This document shows, one piece after another, positions 49,448 to 62,616 of a DNA stretch of 64,000 nucleotides; the first letter of the stretch is position 1; each line of letters opens with the position of its first letter. A program made the translations under genes and the position numbers. The notes below the pieces were generated by a model. The model was given only the letters and a program-made list of their open reading frames with translations. It was not told the origin of the DNA and searched no databases. Source of the stretch: Dicaeum eximium (lineage: Eukaryota > Chordata > Aves > Passeriformes > Dicaeidae); assembly GCA_013396995.1 (NCBI GenBank), contig VWZP01010561.1, forward strand, positions 159,767 through 223,766, in the 5' to 3' direction.

Positions 49448-52400
49448 CTAGGCCAAAATTAAAAAAGGGGGAGTTGGGTTAGTATTGCCTGAGAATTGAG
49501 CACCCCATGTGCTTTTATGGGCATATAACAGGTTTATATGGGCAAATCCTGGAGCTGATTACCAACTTAAGCTTATCAATTCATGGACACATTATGACTG
49601 TAAGAAATGTTTCTCATAGTCATCTTCCTTGTGGCATCCCACAAAATTTCCTTTACCTTACACCAGCACAATTTAAAAGTGCACAAAAGTGTGAAAATAA
49701 TGAAAATCATAAAAGAACTATGAAAAAATATATATGGTTTTGTAACAACAGGAAAGTCTAAGTCCATAGTAGTGAAGGCTAATCATAACACTTTTATCCC
49801 GAAGTGTTCTAATAACTGGCCGGATCTTGATTTCTTAAGCAGTTAAAATACATTGAAAAAATCTCATTTGTTTTTTCTCCTTTGTTTAGAAAATTAACAA
49901 TTTGCTTTTAAAATCCAAAATTTCTAATGCACAGAACAATTAATTTGTACTGCATCTTTACTTGTAAGAAAGTTAAAATGACCACTATTTGATGCTATCT
50001 TGTGCAACTGCCAGCAGTGCACACAACCACTACGTGTTACTCCTAAAACAAAGTCCAGCATGTCAAAGACTGTATTTATTTCCTTGGTAATTTAAATTAG
50101 AACTCAAGCTAACTCAAATTTCTGTGTTTCTGTGGAGATGTTAGGGCAACTGTTTATACTGTTGATTAGAGTAAGTTGGACTTCAGCTACTATGTTAATA
50201 CCAAATTATATTATAAAAATCCAGTGCTGGTTTACGTTCCTTATCAAATGCTACAACACACTGTATTTAAGAAGAGTCAGATAGAAACTTTAAAAAGAAT
50301 CCTAAAAAACCCCAAACCAGAAAGATACATAAAATCTGTCAGAAAACATTGCTGTACTATAAAGCAGTCCTTGTTTCATAAAAAGACTTTTTTTTTACCA
50401 GGACAAAAAAGATGCAGTCCAGTGCTACTTAAGATTAACTCTTATTTATCTAATCATAAAAATACAAGAAGATAAAGGACACTTACAACTGAATTACATG
50501 TGACAAGTTCTTTAATTCGAACCATTACTTCCTGTGTGAACGTTCCTGGCCAGAACACTTGGGAGACGAGTCCTTTGGCACAAGCTTCCTGCGCCGTCAA
50601 CTTCCTTCCACTGAACAACATTTCATTGGCCTGAAGGGATAAAAAGTTACTTCTGGTATGAAATGTAATGAGACAAAACTCATCAAAGGAAAAATGTTCC
50701 AAACAAATAAGAAAAATGCCTGCGCTGTTTGAAATAGTTTTATTACAGCTCTTCCAAGTTTTACTTAAAAAAAGAAAAATACTGGCCTACAGCTGGTTGC
50801 TCTGTGTTGTTGACCAGTAGTAGGTCAGTAGTTATTGAAATGTGGATGTCTATGATTAATGGTTAAATGTAAAAATGTCTTTTGTCATTTCCTGGCCGTG
50901 AATGTTTCTTAGCTCTGGCTTTCCTGCAGTATTGCTGACTTGGTTATCTGTGTATGTGGGAATAGGTTACAATGCCTGGCAAATCTGTAAAACAGCAATG
51001 AATACATCAGCTTGCCCTTTGTAATGATGTATTCCAATTTCTGACCAAATTCATAGAAAGTAAACATTCACATTTTCTTCAAGAGCCCAACAATGAACTG
51101 ATAAATCCTTTCAGAATCTGATATAGCACTCTTATTAAAAACCCCCAGTAAGAAAAGATCTTGCACATGGTTTAAGGTACAGAATCGAGTACTACCTTCT
51201 ATGCAAAAAGATGCTCTCTCTAGTTCTGTAAATGTTTTTGATTTTTAATTATCATGCACTTCACTATTTACCAATTTCCCCTATTAAAGCTTTGTCCTAC
51301 AGCCACTTTAATTCTAGCTTTAGTGAAGTTTTTTATACAGTTTGCAGTGGAAACTTTTCCATTTACATGGAAACAGGCAGTGGAAATTAAGAAGTCAGAG
51401 CAATATTCAACCTCAAAAAAAAATCAGTGTTATTGTTTTGTTATGACTTATTTCCACTGAAAAATATGACAAACCCATTACTGGATTCTTGAAATATAGG
51501 AAATAGACTGTTCTAAAACACAAACCTGGCAGGTGCAACATTTCTTAGGGAAAATACTGAGGTTTTTAATGTTTTCTAATACTGGAAATTTTGGTAATTA
51601 TTTCAGCAACTTTTAGTTAAGGATCTCAAATAATTAACTTAATAAATAATTAGTTATTTGCTGTGCTACCACATTCCTGGTATTGCCATTTTACCATTGC
51701 CATATGAAGCAATTTGGAAACTGCAGTCTCTTATTTGTTCCTTTGCAGTGAAATACCTATCATATTTTGAAAATCCTATCATATTTTACTTTGTTTTTAC
51801 CATCAGCATATCTCTCACAGTTACTATGGAAAGTTGTGAGTCACATATATTTATAAAAACCCAAATCTCTTGCACCATGATCAAATTTTATACCCTATAG
51901 TTCTACCTTCTGTGAACACAATATCAAATATACAAGGTTCATTAACCATTCATTCTAATTTTCCAGAATGTATGTGAATAATAGTAACCTGAAATACTAG
52001 CTAAAAATCAGAGATGTACACATTTTTGCCTAAAAAGGAATCCTTTTCAGTACATAGTTGGGGAAAAATTATTCTTTCAAAATAATTTAAAAAACGCTTA
52101 ACATTTCAATGGAAGATCAAAATGTGAAGTCAATCTAACTAATAGCTAGGACAGGCAAACATTTGAGCCATGTGGTCAGGTCTACGTATTCTTCACATGT
52201 ATCTTTGCAAGGGTAAAAATGAATGCTAGAAAACCTTTTTTGTCCTCTAAAACTTAGTTGCAACTGCTGAATTCTCCTGAACATGAAACACCATAAGTGA
52301 GAATAGTGCAGTTATCTTATTTCTGCCAGCTGTAACACAGTATTAGCATAAACTCTCACAAGAAATGAGCATTCCCATTGATGTTCTCACTTGACAGGTT

Positions 52401-55400
52401 TGGAAGGAAAATATCTTGCTCTAGCATCTTCACTTTTGATCTATACACAGCATCTCCTGGAGACCAACTGCTAAACAAGCTTTAATCATAATCATGCCTT
52501 GTACCTGCTGTAAAAATTAACTCACTTGGTGGTTGCTTTCCAAGAAATAAACTACAGCAATAGAAATGAGTATGATAAAAATATTTCACTAAGATTCTCA
52601 TTAGCAACCTTCATTTTCTACTCTGAGTAGAAAATGTCTCCTTCCAGAGAAGAACTTCACTTGGACCTCTGGACAGTCTTCCAGGGAGGGCTTTGAGGCT
52701 CACCAGGGTCCCTCTGTACAAGGGCACAGGCAGCACCTCAGCTCCCTTGCACTGTGATCAGGAGGCAGCTGGCCTCTGAACCGCCCCAGATCCTGGCTGT
52801 GATGCAGACTCCAGGCACGATGGAGCCGTGTTGCTCTCATGACTGACAGAAAAGCTAAGAAATGCTGCCAGGCATGCTGGGGACTGGCAGGGAGACCCAG
52901 TGTGTGATGTGTGATCACACAGCTCCTGGGCCTTACATCCAAGACCTGAGAACCAGAGCAAGAGCTCCATGGCAGACACATAATAACATCTCCCCATACA
53001 GACATCACCTTAATGTCTATTACAGATTATTTTCAAAACTCAAAAGTCAAGTTTAGGGACACTTCTAAAATTCTTGGTAATTCCAAGATGGTATCAGTTT
53101 TGAATCCTAAGGTTTGGGCTTCAAATTTCCTGGAATAAACCCACAGTTGAAAATGTTTGTTTAAAAAAACACCTCCATCCATGACAGACCTGCTCAGCCA
53201 CAGAAGGTGACTGACCCCACATGGAAGACATTTCCAGGAATCATGCAATAGGACATTTTTACATAGCTGCAGCTAACAACATTGCACTTTAAGACTGACT
53301 TAAAAGAGAGTTAGGGATGGCACTACTGCTGAATTGATACATTTGTAGAAAATGTTATGATGCATACAGAGGCCTTAATTCTTTGTTTTGTGTATTTTTT
53401 CCCCTGAATGTTTTGCATTTCACTCATAACATCTTCCTGCTGACTTCTCTCTCTTTTATAGACAAAAAGCATGCTTCTTTATCAAAGTCTTCAGTATGGA
53501 TTCTGAACATATTTAATAAAATGTGCTGAGTAGAGTTCAGCTTTGTCCCACAGAGACAGTGCTATGCTGCAGAGTCAAGAATACTACAAAACCAGTGGAT
53601 TGTTCCCCTTTTTGCACTGATCATTATGGAATTGTTACCACTGGAAGCTTTCAATTTAAGTCTTTATATTTAAGAATGAGAGCATTCACAAACACACATG
53701 AAAGAGTACACTAGGGAAGAGCTTCTTGTGTTTTTTGTACAACTTCTAAAGAAATGAAAAGTAACAACCACAAGTCTTTAAAGGATGAGGATGGATGGAA
53801 TGAATGGATGAATGGATGGATGACCAAATAAAAAGGGAAAGGAACAATCAGTAGTTTGAAACATGCTAAGATATTAAAGATACTCTTATAACTGTTAAGC
53901 TATTTCTTTTACCTTTTCTGTTCTCTTCTAATAACTGAATCCAAATATGATGCAATTAGCTATAAAATATTTTAAAACTGGTGTTTTAATATACTGAAAT
54001 GTATATTTTTAAATCAATAAATACCTACAGGGAAAATATGGCTTTTATAACAAACAGCAATTTTGGAAAACAGGTGTAGCCACAAGCACTTGTTTCATAC
54101 TGTCCAAACTGGAATGGGACGTAGGTCTGAGTTTTCAGAGAACACAGCATGAAAAAGCACTAAGCAACATGAAAATAACAGGTAAGAGATTCTTAAATAG
54201 CTTTTTGTTAGGAGTGCATGGAAGCTGAAATAGTAATTTTGCATAGTGGCATTAGACTGCTCCTGGCTGGTGTCACAGTGCTCTGCTGTGCAGTGACACC
54301 GAGTGCCACACCGGTGCTGTGCTGAGTGCAAGACACCCGTGGCTGGTCCCCATGAGGCAGCAGCAGGGGAGGTGTGTCTTGGTACACAGGACAGGACCCT
54401 TCTGGCACCATCAGGGCCAAAGGTGGAATTAAGTCCTGTGCCTGCTTTCTGAGCCGTGCATGCAGGTGACACTCGAGTAAGTTTTAAGAGCACGGAGCAG
54501 AAAAGCTATAAGGGGTGGCTTCTCATGAAAGGTTTTCATGAGGGAAAGAAAAAAATTAAGAAGAGGACAACACAGGAAGGCAAAAAGTCTTGAAATCACA
54601 CTGGATAAATTATCCCAACTGAATTGTGAAGCTGTCAGCCCCTACCCTGCAAGCTACTTACAGAAGCCAGGCCCATTATCCGAGGGAATGTAAGGGATGA
54701 ACATCCATCTGGACTTTGTCCAAAAGTAGTGTATGGTGTCTGAAACCAGGCCTTCTCGTTGGCCCAAACCACGTCACACAGAGGCAATATAGATGCTCCA
54801 AGTCCAATGGCTGGGCCATTTACTGCTACAATGATAGGCTTCTTAAACTGAATAAAAGTATTCACAAAATTCCTGAAGAGAAACAGAAACATGCGCTCAC
54901 TACATATATTGAGAGTAAAAAATACCAGCCCTTGAAAACTCCATAATAATATCACAGTAATATCACTTTCAAACCCAATCTGAGAACCTTCCACAATGAG
55001 GTGGTTATTCATGGATGAGGGGAGAGAGGTGGATATTGTCTACACAGAATTCAGAGTGAGGATTTCACCACTGTCTCTCCTAAGAGTTTCAGAGTCAAGC
55101 TGTTGATGTATGAGCTGGATGAGCAGACAGTGAGGTGGACTGAAAAATGTTGGAATGGCTGGCCCAGAGGCTGGTGACTCATGGCACATGCCAGTGATTT
55201 AAATGTTGCACCCCACGGGGCCAGTGATGGGTCCAGCACTGTCCAACAGCTTCACTGATGATTTGGTTGATGGGGCAGAGGGTATCCTCAGCAAGTTTGC
55301 TCAGGATACAAAACCAGGCTGATACACCAGAGGATTGTGCTGCCATCCAGAAGGACCTCAATGGGCTGGAGAAATGAGCTGACAGGAACCTCCTAAAGCT

Positions 55401-58400
55401 CAACAAGGGAAGTGCAAAGCATTGTGCCTGGGGAGGAACAACCCCAGGCTCAATGTGTGCTGGAAGACAAGCTGGAAAGTGGCTTGGCAGAAACTGAGCT
55501 AGGGCTCCCAGTGGATACCAAGCTGAACTTGAGCCAGCTGTGTGCCAGTGGTACCCTGCGCTGCTTTAGGAGCAATGCTGTCTGGAGGAGTTGATCCTGC
55601 CCCTCTGCTCAGCCCTAGTGTCATTATGGACTTCTCAATGAAAGGGAGACTCCAGATGGTCTAGCAAAGGGGCATCAAGGTGACCCAGGGACTCAGTGAG
55701 CTGGGCCTGTTCAGCCTGGAGAAGAGAAGGCTCAGGGGGATGTCATCAATGTGTAAAAGTACCTGAAAGGGGACGCAAAGAGGACAGAACCAGGCTCTTT
55801 TCAGTGGTGCCCACTGAGGCAGTGGGCACAAACTGAAACATGGGATGTTCCCTCTGATCAGCTGGAAACACTTTCTTACTGTGAGGGTGACCAAACAGGC
55901 AGCCAACAAGGCTGTGGACTCTCAGTCTTGGGAGATTTTACAAAAACTCAGGAAATGGTCCTGGCCAACCTGCTCTAGGTGACCCTGCTTGAGCAGGTTG
56001 AACAAGATGACCTGCACATATCCCTTCCAACCTCAACCATTTTCTGATTCTGTAAAAGCCTAGCATTGCTCCCAGCCCCACTACAACAGTAGGTAGGCAG
56101 GTGCAGATTTAACACCCCTCTTCAAGCATCAGCTGATGTTGCACCTCGGTACATTCATGTCTCCCACAGCTCTCAGATAAGGCTGCAGCCTGTCCTCACC
56201 TCTGGGCACCACAACTGTGGCATGGCCCTGCTCGGTCCTCACTGTTTTTATGTATGGTATTGGCATAAGGTATTTACTTGTGGTCTTAAGTGGCAGTAAT
56301 AAGGTATAAATGAAGATGGCCAAAGCATTATTGATCTTCCTTGAGGAGCTTTTCTTAACAAATAAATCTGGTTTTTAAAATTATGAACATAAATAGTAGA
56401 GCTCAACTATCCCATATCACACACCTCTAAACTTTCCCATCCCATCTCCCTTCTTTTGGTTAGTAATAATGCTCTGGGTACTATGCTATTAGTGACATAT
56501 GCATATTCTCATCCTCACTGACACCAAAAAGAGACAGTTCATTCCAGTACCCACAACATATGGATGCTTCTCTGTTCTCAAACTGTAATGCCTCCAAGAG
56601 CTTCTTAGGAAAAAACAGTCATGTGTATGAATACACACAGAGGTAATTTTAAAGTTCACTCCCTATCTGTGTTACATATTTTTGTATTTCTGCAAAACAG
56701 GACAAATTTACTATATTGCATTCTGCACTAAAGGTTATCACACTTCTTCTTAACTCATTCTAGTGAACTGAAATAGCTAAATGCAAAAAACCAAATCCAA
56801 ACCTGGAACCATCTCATGAAAGTCATCACACAAACATCCCATCCAGAGACTTAAGATAATTTTAATCATGTCTGAATATCCTAGAGAGGACCATCTCTAG
56901 AATATATATGAAAAATACCTTATTGGAAAGGGAGGGTGTGTGTTCATAAGTCTTTTAAGTCACCTTTGCCCATTTTATTAACAATGAATATTAGATGAAA
57001 AAACAGGTTTCTGGAAGGGCCCAAATGAAAATAGTGACAGAAGCTCAGTGCTAAGAACTTCTGGCCATATTTGAAGTCACTTCATAAGCAACTTTTACAT
57101 GAAATGACTGAAGAATTTCCTTCGATAAAAATAACTATAATCATCTTTATGAACTAACTGTGCCTCCAATGAAACAGGCTTTACATGTCCATGGCCTTTT
57201 TTTAGAAACATGACCATTGATGGTCACTGATGGATTTTTTAGAAACAAGACCATTGATAAAAACAGAAGAAGGGCTCTGAAAGAATATATATACTCTGGA
57301 AGAATGCAAGAGACCAGGATCTCAAAACCAGTGCTCAAATGTACTTGTTTGTATTGTTAAAAGTGTCTCCAAGAGCCATACTTTTTTTTCCATGTATTTT
57401 CTTCTACTTGGTAATAATTTAGATCAATTTGTTTAAATGTTAGGTTTGGTACCTAGCATTGGGATGATGATCACCAGTATAAATCTACACCTCTAAAATA
57501 TCCATCATTCCACTTCTCTGAATGTGCTGTATCAACTTACTCATTCAATACACATCTTGAATTTTGGGGTATTAAATTTGTTTTCTAGAAACCCTATGGC
57601 TATTGAAGTATACTGGAGGAGTATTACAATACTCCCAGTTTTCATAGTTAAAATTTAAAATTAAAAATGCATGAAATGACAACCCAAATAGAAAAGGACA
57701 GGGAGCATAAAGGAGTGCTGCATGCTATAATGTAACAGGCGAATGTCTGAGATCTTTTTGAGTAAGAGGCTTTTGAAATAAAGATAGAACAAGCCAGGCC
57801 ATATGATAAACAATACCCATCAGGTGACTGAAGACAGTCATACATACCTAATAGCTTCTGCCATCTTAGTGCTTTCCTTTTTTCTATCATCCGTTAAACG
57901 TCGTATAAAATAAATAAAATCAAGACCACAGCAGAAAATGCTACCAACTGCACTGAACAGCACAAGTTTACTGTCGTCTGCAGCTGCTGTGTTCAGTGCA
58001 CTTTGGACTTCCTTCATAACCTGAAAAATAAAAATTTCACAAGAATCATTTTAATCCATCATTACAAAGTAGCAACTTTACTTCCTCCTTCCCCCTATGA
58101 TAACCTTCAACATCTTTAATTTTTCCTTAGGATCCACTCAACCATTATTAGAAAAGTCAAATTTCTTCATTATCCAAAAAAAGGGAAGTTAATGTATTAG
58201 AAGCTTTGCATTTCAAAAATGTAATTAGACAAAGATAATTAAATCATTAAGGAAAGATCTATTAGATGCTATCTGTAACTAAAGCACTCATTCAGCATTT
58301 CTGTAATTTGGACAGCAGATGGCATATGCAACCAGTACAGAAAAAAAAAGAACCTTAATTGAGGCTAAAGCTTTTTTCAAGTTGCACTTTATAAATCACT

Positions 58401-58868
58401 GCACATCTTATAAAAGACAGTACACATCAACACGGTCAGATAACAGAGTTTTTAAATGCAAGTGGATGACACATAATGTCAACTGTGCATATAACATCTT
58501 GCAAGTAAGAAACTGTATCATGTTTTGTGTACGCTTGTGCCTGAATAACAAGCAGAAATGAGGCAAGGACTTCAAATTCCCCTTCCCTCCCAAAATGAGA
58601 ATTGCTCTGACCTCTGGATTTAATGAATTATTTTCAGATGATTTTGTTGATAGCAAAATGTGTGTGAATCCATCTTGTTTCCTGACAACAATGTCTCTGT
58701 ACCGGTAGGCGCTCTCCGTTTGTCTCACGCTGAAACGTAGCCTTTTATCAAAGGGTTGATCTCTCCTGTCATCAATAAACCTTCGTTTGCTGGCTGTCAC
58801 TCCTGTCACAGATGTCTGGATGTTGGTTGTACCATTGGCTGCTAATGCTTCCATAAAGGTGGGTGTAC
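49289..58868 (-). CDS. CDYL: CDYL, chromodomain Y-like protein, C-terminal half (last 5 coding exons, partial)
   Basis: The exons in transcript order are 58868-58612, 58020-57848, 54872-54662, 50630-50487 and 49447-49289. They join in frame into 313 complete residues ending MLKYLQNRIDEF-stop. All introns are GT-AG. The visible part holds the linker before the domain (ASKRRFIDDRRDQPFDKRLR), the conserved SVRQTESAYRYRDIVVRK segment and the whole crotonase-like domain (AVNGPAIGLGAS, CDVVWANEKAWFQTPY, SGRKLTAQEACAKGLVSQVF). CDYL is a nuclear corepressor that binds methylated histone H3 through its chromodomain and has reported crotonyl-CoA hydratase activity that lowers histone crotonylation. The chromodomain and 5' exons are outside the window. 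CDYL2 is a paralogue, but the sequence and the RPP40 neighbour favour CDYL. Confidence 0.95.
50487..50630 (-). CDS. CDYL: CDYL coding exon, crotonase domain (48 residues)
   Basis: The acceptor is CCCTTCAG and the donor GTAAGT, with codon-aligned ends. It translates to ANEMLFSGRKLTAQEACAKG followed by LVSQVFWPGTFTQEVMVRIK. This is the ANE-(L/M)-SGRKLTA-EA block typical of enoyl-CoA hydratase relatives. Confidence 0.96.
50631..54661 (-). other. CDYL: CDYL intron with a GC-richer patch
   Basis: Mostly AT-rich. Two patches stand out by higher G+C: about 52640-53000 and about 54240-54490. Neither matches a transposon consensus or protein family I recognise. A GGAT/GAAT repeat lies at 53783-53823. 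Confidence 0.6.
53783..53823. repeat. Imperfect (GGAT)n / (GAAT)n microsatellite
   Basis: Tetranucleotide units GGAT and GAAT alternate over about 40 bases in a CDYL intron. Interruptions suggest an older, stabilised repeat. Confidence 0.85.
54662..54872 (-). CDS. CDYL: CDYL coding exon, crotonase core (oxyanion-hole region)
   Basis: The exon encodes NFVNTFIQFKKPIIVAVNGP, then AIGLGASILPLCDVVWANEK and AWFQTPYTTFGQSPDGCSS. Compared with classical enoyl-CoA hydratases, the oxyanion-hole glycine context is kept. The two catalytic glutamates appear to be replaced, by Ser in GLGAS and by Tyr in QTPY, as known for the CDY family. Donor GTAAGT at 54661 fixes the end at the Ser codon. Confidence 0.96.
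55006..56058 (+). mobile_element. CR1 LINE, about 1 kb, in a CDYL intron (antisense to CDYL)
   Basis: This is the longest CR1 copy in the window. It starts in the reverse-transcriptase coding part (GATATTGTCTACACAGAATT), includes an eroded version of the FADDTK region (read as FAQDTK near 55296) and the CTGTTCAGCCTGGAGAAGAG block. It ends in the CR1 3' tail with CCCTTCCAACCTC and TTCTGATTCTGT. Frame breaks and stops show it is inactive. Confidence 0.92.
56059..57847 (-). other. CDYL: CDYL intron, remainder, nothing recognised
   Basis: AT-rich intronic sequence. Short open frames have no family signature. Confidence 0.6.
57848..58020 (-). CDS. CDYL: CDYL coding exon, start of the crotonase domain
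   Basis: The exon begins VMKEVQSALNTAAADDSKLV and continues FSAVGSIFCCGLDFIYFI, then RRLTDDRKKESTKMAEAIR. Acceptor TTTTTCAG and donor GTATGT flank it. Length is 173 bases, ending two bases into an Arg codon that exon 54872 completes. GSIFCCGLDF corresponds to the first oxyanion-hole strand of crotonases. Confidence 0.96.
58612..58868 (-). CDS. CDYL: CDYL coding exon, linker to crotonase domain
   Basis: The exon encodes TPTFMEALAANGTTNIQTSV, then a basic segment ASKRRFIDDRRDQPFDKRLR and the conserved SVRQTESAYRYRDIVVRK. It ends ENNSLNPE before a non-consensus but valid GT donor (GTCAGA). The first two bases complete a glycine codon from an exon outside the window. Confidence 0.95.
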
Positions 58869-61800
58869 CTGGAAATAGTTTAAACAAGTACAGTTACATT
58901 TGAGTAGCTCACCCATCTCAAAATCCCTAATAGCATGAAAACATGCAACTCACATTAAGAACACGCAGTAAATATGAAACTCAGTCTCCTGGAAGTTTTT
59001 GAAAGAGATGCAGTGCACAGAGCAAAACTGAAGTAACCAAGTGATTCAAGAAATTAATTTTACCGTTTTGAGAATATACAATTAGAATAAGCCAAACAGA
59101 CCAACTGTCATACACTTATTTTTTGAAGGGGAGAAAGGTGTATTTAACCTTCCTAATACCAATGCATTTCAGTAGGTTAATGGTCTGCTGTCTCCCCTTC
59201 CAACATTTTAAAGTCATTTACCAGCATAAACATTGCTAAGAGAATGCAAAAGCCCTTTGTTTCAAACATCAGAAGTTACTATAAAGAAGAAAAGGACACT
59301 TAGAATAAACCAAAAAAAGACCTTGATTGACAAGATCATAAAAAGCATAATAGTCTCTACAGAAAAATGGAAATGAAGAAATACAGACTACACTTCCTTG
59401 AGAGGAGCACAAGACCCATGCAGTGATGGATATTTTAATGGATTCATAGACAGTGAGATCTTTCTCATGTTAAACATTTTTTGCTATTGGAATTGGCAAA
59501 CAGACAATTAAGTTTTGCTGGTCTTGTTCCCAATCCCTTACACAGAGGGAGTTCGAAGGCATGCAAGTAAACAGGCCATTCCTCATGTCACAGAAGGGAC
59601 AGGTTTTTCTGTAGTCCACATTAGAAATGTAATACCAAATAATTACCATTCATTAGAGAAAATAAGAGAACATCTGGATCTATAATGCCTCTGTATGTTT
59701 AGGTCTCCATACAAAATCTCCACAGAATTTGTCACACTAAAGTAATAGAGTGTGCATAGGATAGGGAGGTTAAAAATATTGGGAAAGTGTGCTAGAGTCC
59801 AAGACAGTGAAGTTTTGAAAGACTTTTCCTGAAAATTGAGCTCTGAGACTAAAATCTTCTGGAAAGCCACTGCCCTTATCTCACTAACAGGTACTTCAGA
59901 CCACCATGCATACGATGTCTTAACAAGTAGAGTTAAACCATGTATAAGTCAGCTATTAATTAAACATTATTGTAATTTGTCCTTATCTTTCTGAAGAAGT
60001 TATATTTTAAAATTAAATTATTTCAATTTTTGTTTTAACTACAACATACTTCAAACACTTGTGGGTCCAATGAAGACATTAAAAAGGCTCACTTAAGTAA
60101 CTGCAATGTCCAATATCTCAATATTACCACCATACTCAAGTGCTGCTGACCTTGACTTATATGAAGTATGAGAGAGACAAGAAGAGACTAAATTTAATTA
60201 AAATTTAGAACATTATACATTTTACTACTTATATTGCAGAAACTGTCTCTGTATATAAATGAAGTTTTTATATAAAATATTAAAATAAATATTTTATTAT
60301 AAATACTTTATGATTAATTAGGCAAGCTCTCTGTTTAAGGATCTATACAATAATAAGATTTTATTCTACTTTTTAAGGTCTTTCTTGTTGTATTAGTGAT
60401 TTAATCCTCTTACCATCTCACTTTTTGTGAAGAAGTTAAAGACAATTCAGAATTTTTTAGCTGTTTAAATTGAAGAGTAAGAAACTAGATTCAGTTTGTT
60501 ATTAGTTTCAGAGACAGAGATTAACAAAATGAAATGGAAAATTAGTATTTTGTATTGACACAAAAATTTCACATTTATTCCCAAATTTTCCATGGCTTAT
60601 AAAATTCCTTTCATTTTCATTTCAGCAGAATAATCAAAAATTTGTTGTATACTAAATATGCATTTGATGAGGAAGGCTTTCAATTTTTTTTTGAAACCAT
60701 ATTATGGCAATCAGATTTCTTTAAAAGAATTCTCTTGAAAGGGAATTTGCAGGAACACCAATGTTGCCCTATATTTCATTAGGAACACAAGATGAAATGG
60801 TATCACTGGCTTGGTTTTCCATAGGAAATATAAATTAAAACAACCAGAATCACTTCTGATTTTTAAACTGTGAACAAAGTTTTTTAAGTCTTTTGTCCTA
60901 GCCCTAGTGAAAAAGTTGGAGAATTGAGAGAGCAGGATAGACTACACTAAGCCAAAACAAGGAGTCAGTAAACTTGTGCAAGGCCTTTGAGCTTGTATTT
61001 TCCCACGATCCATGCTTCCAAAGATATACTCCAATACCAGAAAATTACTTTTGAGATGCAAGAGACAATGATTATATAATTTGAGAGACAGAACTTCTGG
61101 CAAGAAAGATCAAGATGTAAACACCACAGGCCAATTTTCATGCTTATTGAACTGGCAAGAGACCTCCTGATTTTTTATATAAAGCCTGTCTACACTTATC
61201 AATAGTTGGAGTTTCAAACCACAAGCAAGGGACAGCTGCAATTCAGAGAAAGAAATCTCCTCTTTCCAATCATGTAAACACACTTCCAGGATACTTACAC
61301 TGGAATAAAAAATCTGTCAGCTTTAGAAACTGTAATTCTGCCCAGGGAGACTTGGCCAGCCAGTACAGATCAGAATAGGGCACCGAAATATTTAAAACAT
61401 GTTTGTTAATGTTTGTCATTACTGCTGGACCTTTGGGACCCTGCATACCTGACAGCACAGGGGGCTCTTTCTCTTGGCATTTGGTCCTTGGAAGCAAAGG
61501 GACAAGTCAGAGACATGAAGCAGTATGTCATTTTGTAAGTACACAGGCAAAGGTGGTTCTGCTGCTCAGTCTTGAGCACATGGTACAGCAAATAGGGATA
61601 AAAATAAAGAAGTTTAACTGAGAGTTGAACTCAGAGACTTCCTCACATGCCTCACATGAAAATTTACGTTAAGGTTATTTATCTTCAGGATAATTACAGC
61701 TATATTTTAGTATTTTAAAACAGAGTTTTGTAACAAACCAAAAGCAGTTCTGCATTTTAAGACATTAATGGAGATACCATAACAAAGATAAAACACCATA

Positions 61801-62616
61801 GCCCCCTCCTTTCAAACTGAGCTTCCAATAATAAAAGGACTTGGGAAAAAAGGCAGTTCATCTTGGATATTGTCAACTAATGAAGAATTGTTTGTTTAAG
61901 GCATAAACAAACAACTTACAGTTATATAAAAACTTTTCCACCAGCAAATTGTTAACCATGTGATCTCAGAGCTGAAGACAGTAGTACTACTGGACAAAGC
62001 CAAAGCTTCACTATAGAGATGCAAAAGGAAGTTGAGAGGAGTAGTTCTGCAGGTGCTGACCAAAACCTGGTCATTGCAGAACACTCAGCAATTTCATGCA
62101 ACTGCCCTTGGAGGGAAAAAAACCTAAAGCTATGAGCAACAGATAAGAAAGGAACTGGTCTTATCCAAAGGAGGACAAACACAAAATACCAGTTTTGGGG
62201 AAGGGGCAGAACAAAGGTGTTTTTCTTAAAAACCTAAGTTATGCTCACTTCGCAACAATCCAAAATTAAAATCCCAAACACCTTGCTAAGATATTCATGC
62301 CTCACTGCTACTGAGAAGTTCAGTTTAGCTTACATATCAAACCTTGAATATGAATACTCCCCTCCCTGCAACAATGCTGGGGATACATCCAAAGAGATGG
62401 TCTAAAACCAGCCAAGCTTCTTTTGCACATTTCTTTTTGGGTACATATGTGTTGGTGCTCTTAATTCAAGGTTTGACTGACAGAGTATGCTGTCTCTGAA
62501 AGCTCAGCACAGATGCCTAAAGAACAAGCACAAGAACATGAGAGGTGTGAACAATACTGTCTGAGTGTTTTCTTTAACTCCAGCCACCAGAAACTTATCA
62601 ATTACTAAAATTTGCA
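58869..62616 (-). other. CDYL: CDYL intron, left part
   Basis: AT-rich intron upstream of the linker exon. I looked for the chromodomain and the long middle exon of CDYL here and saw no matching translation, so they must lie further right. Confidence 0.65.
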
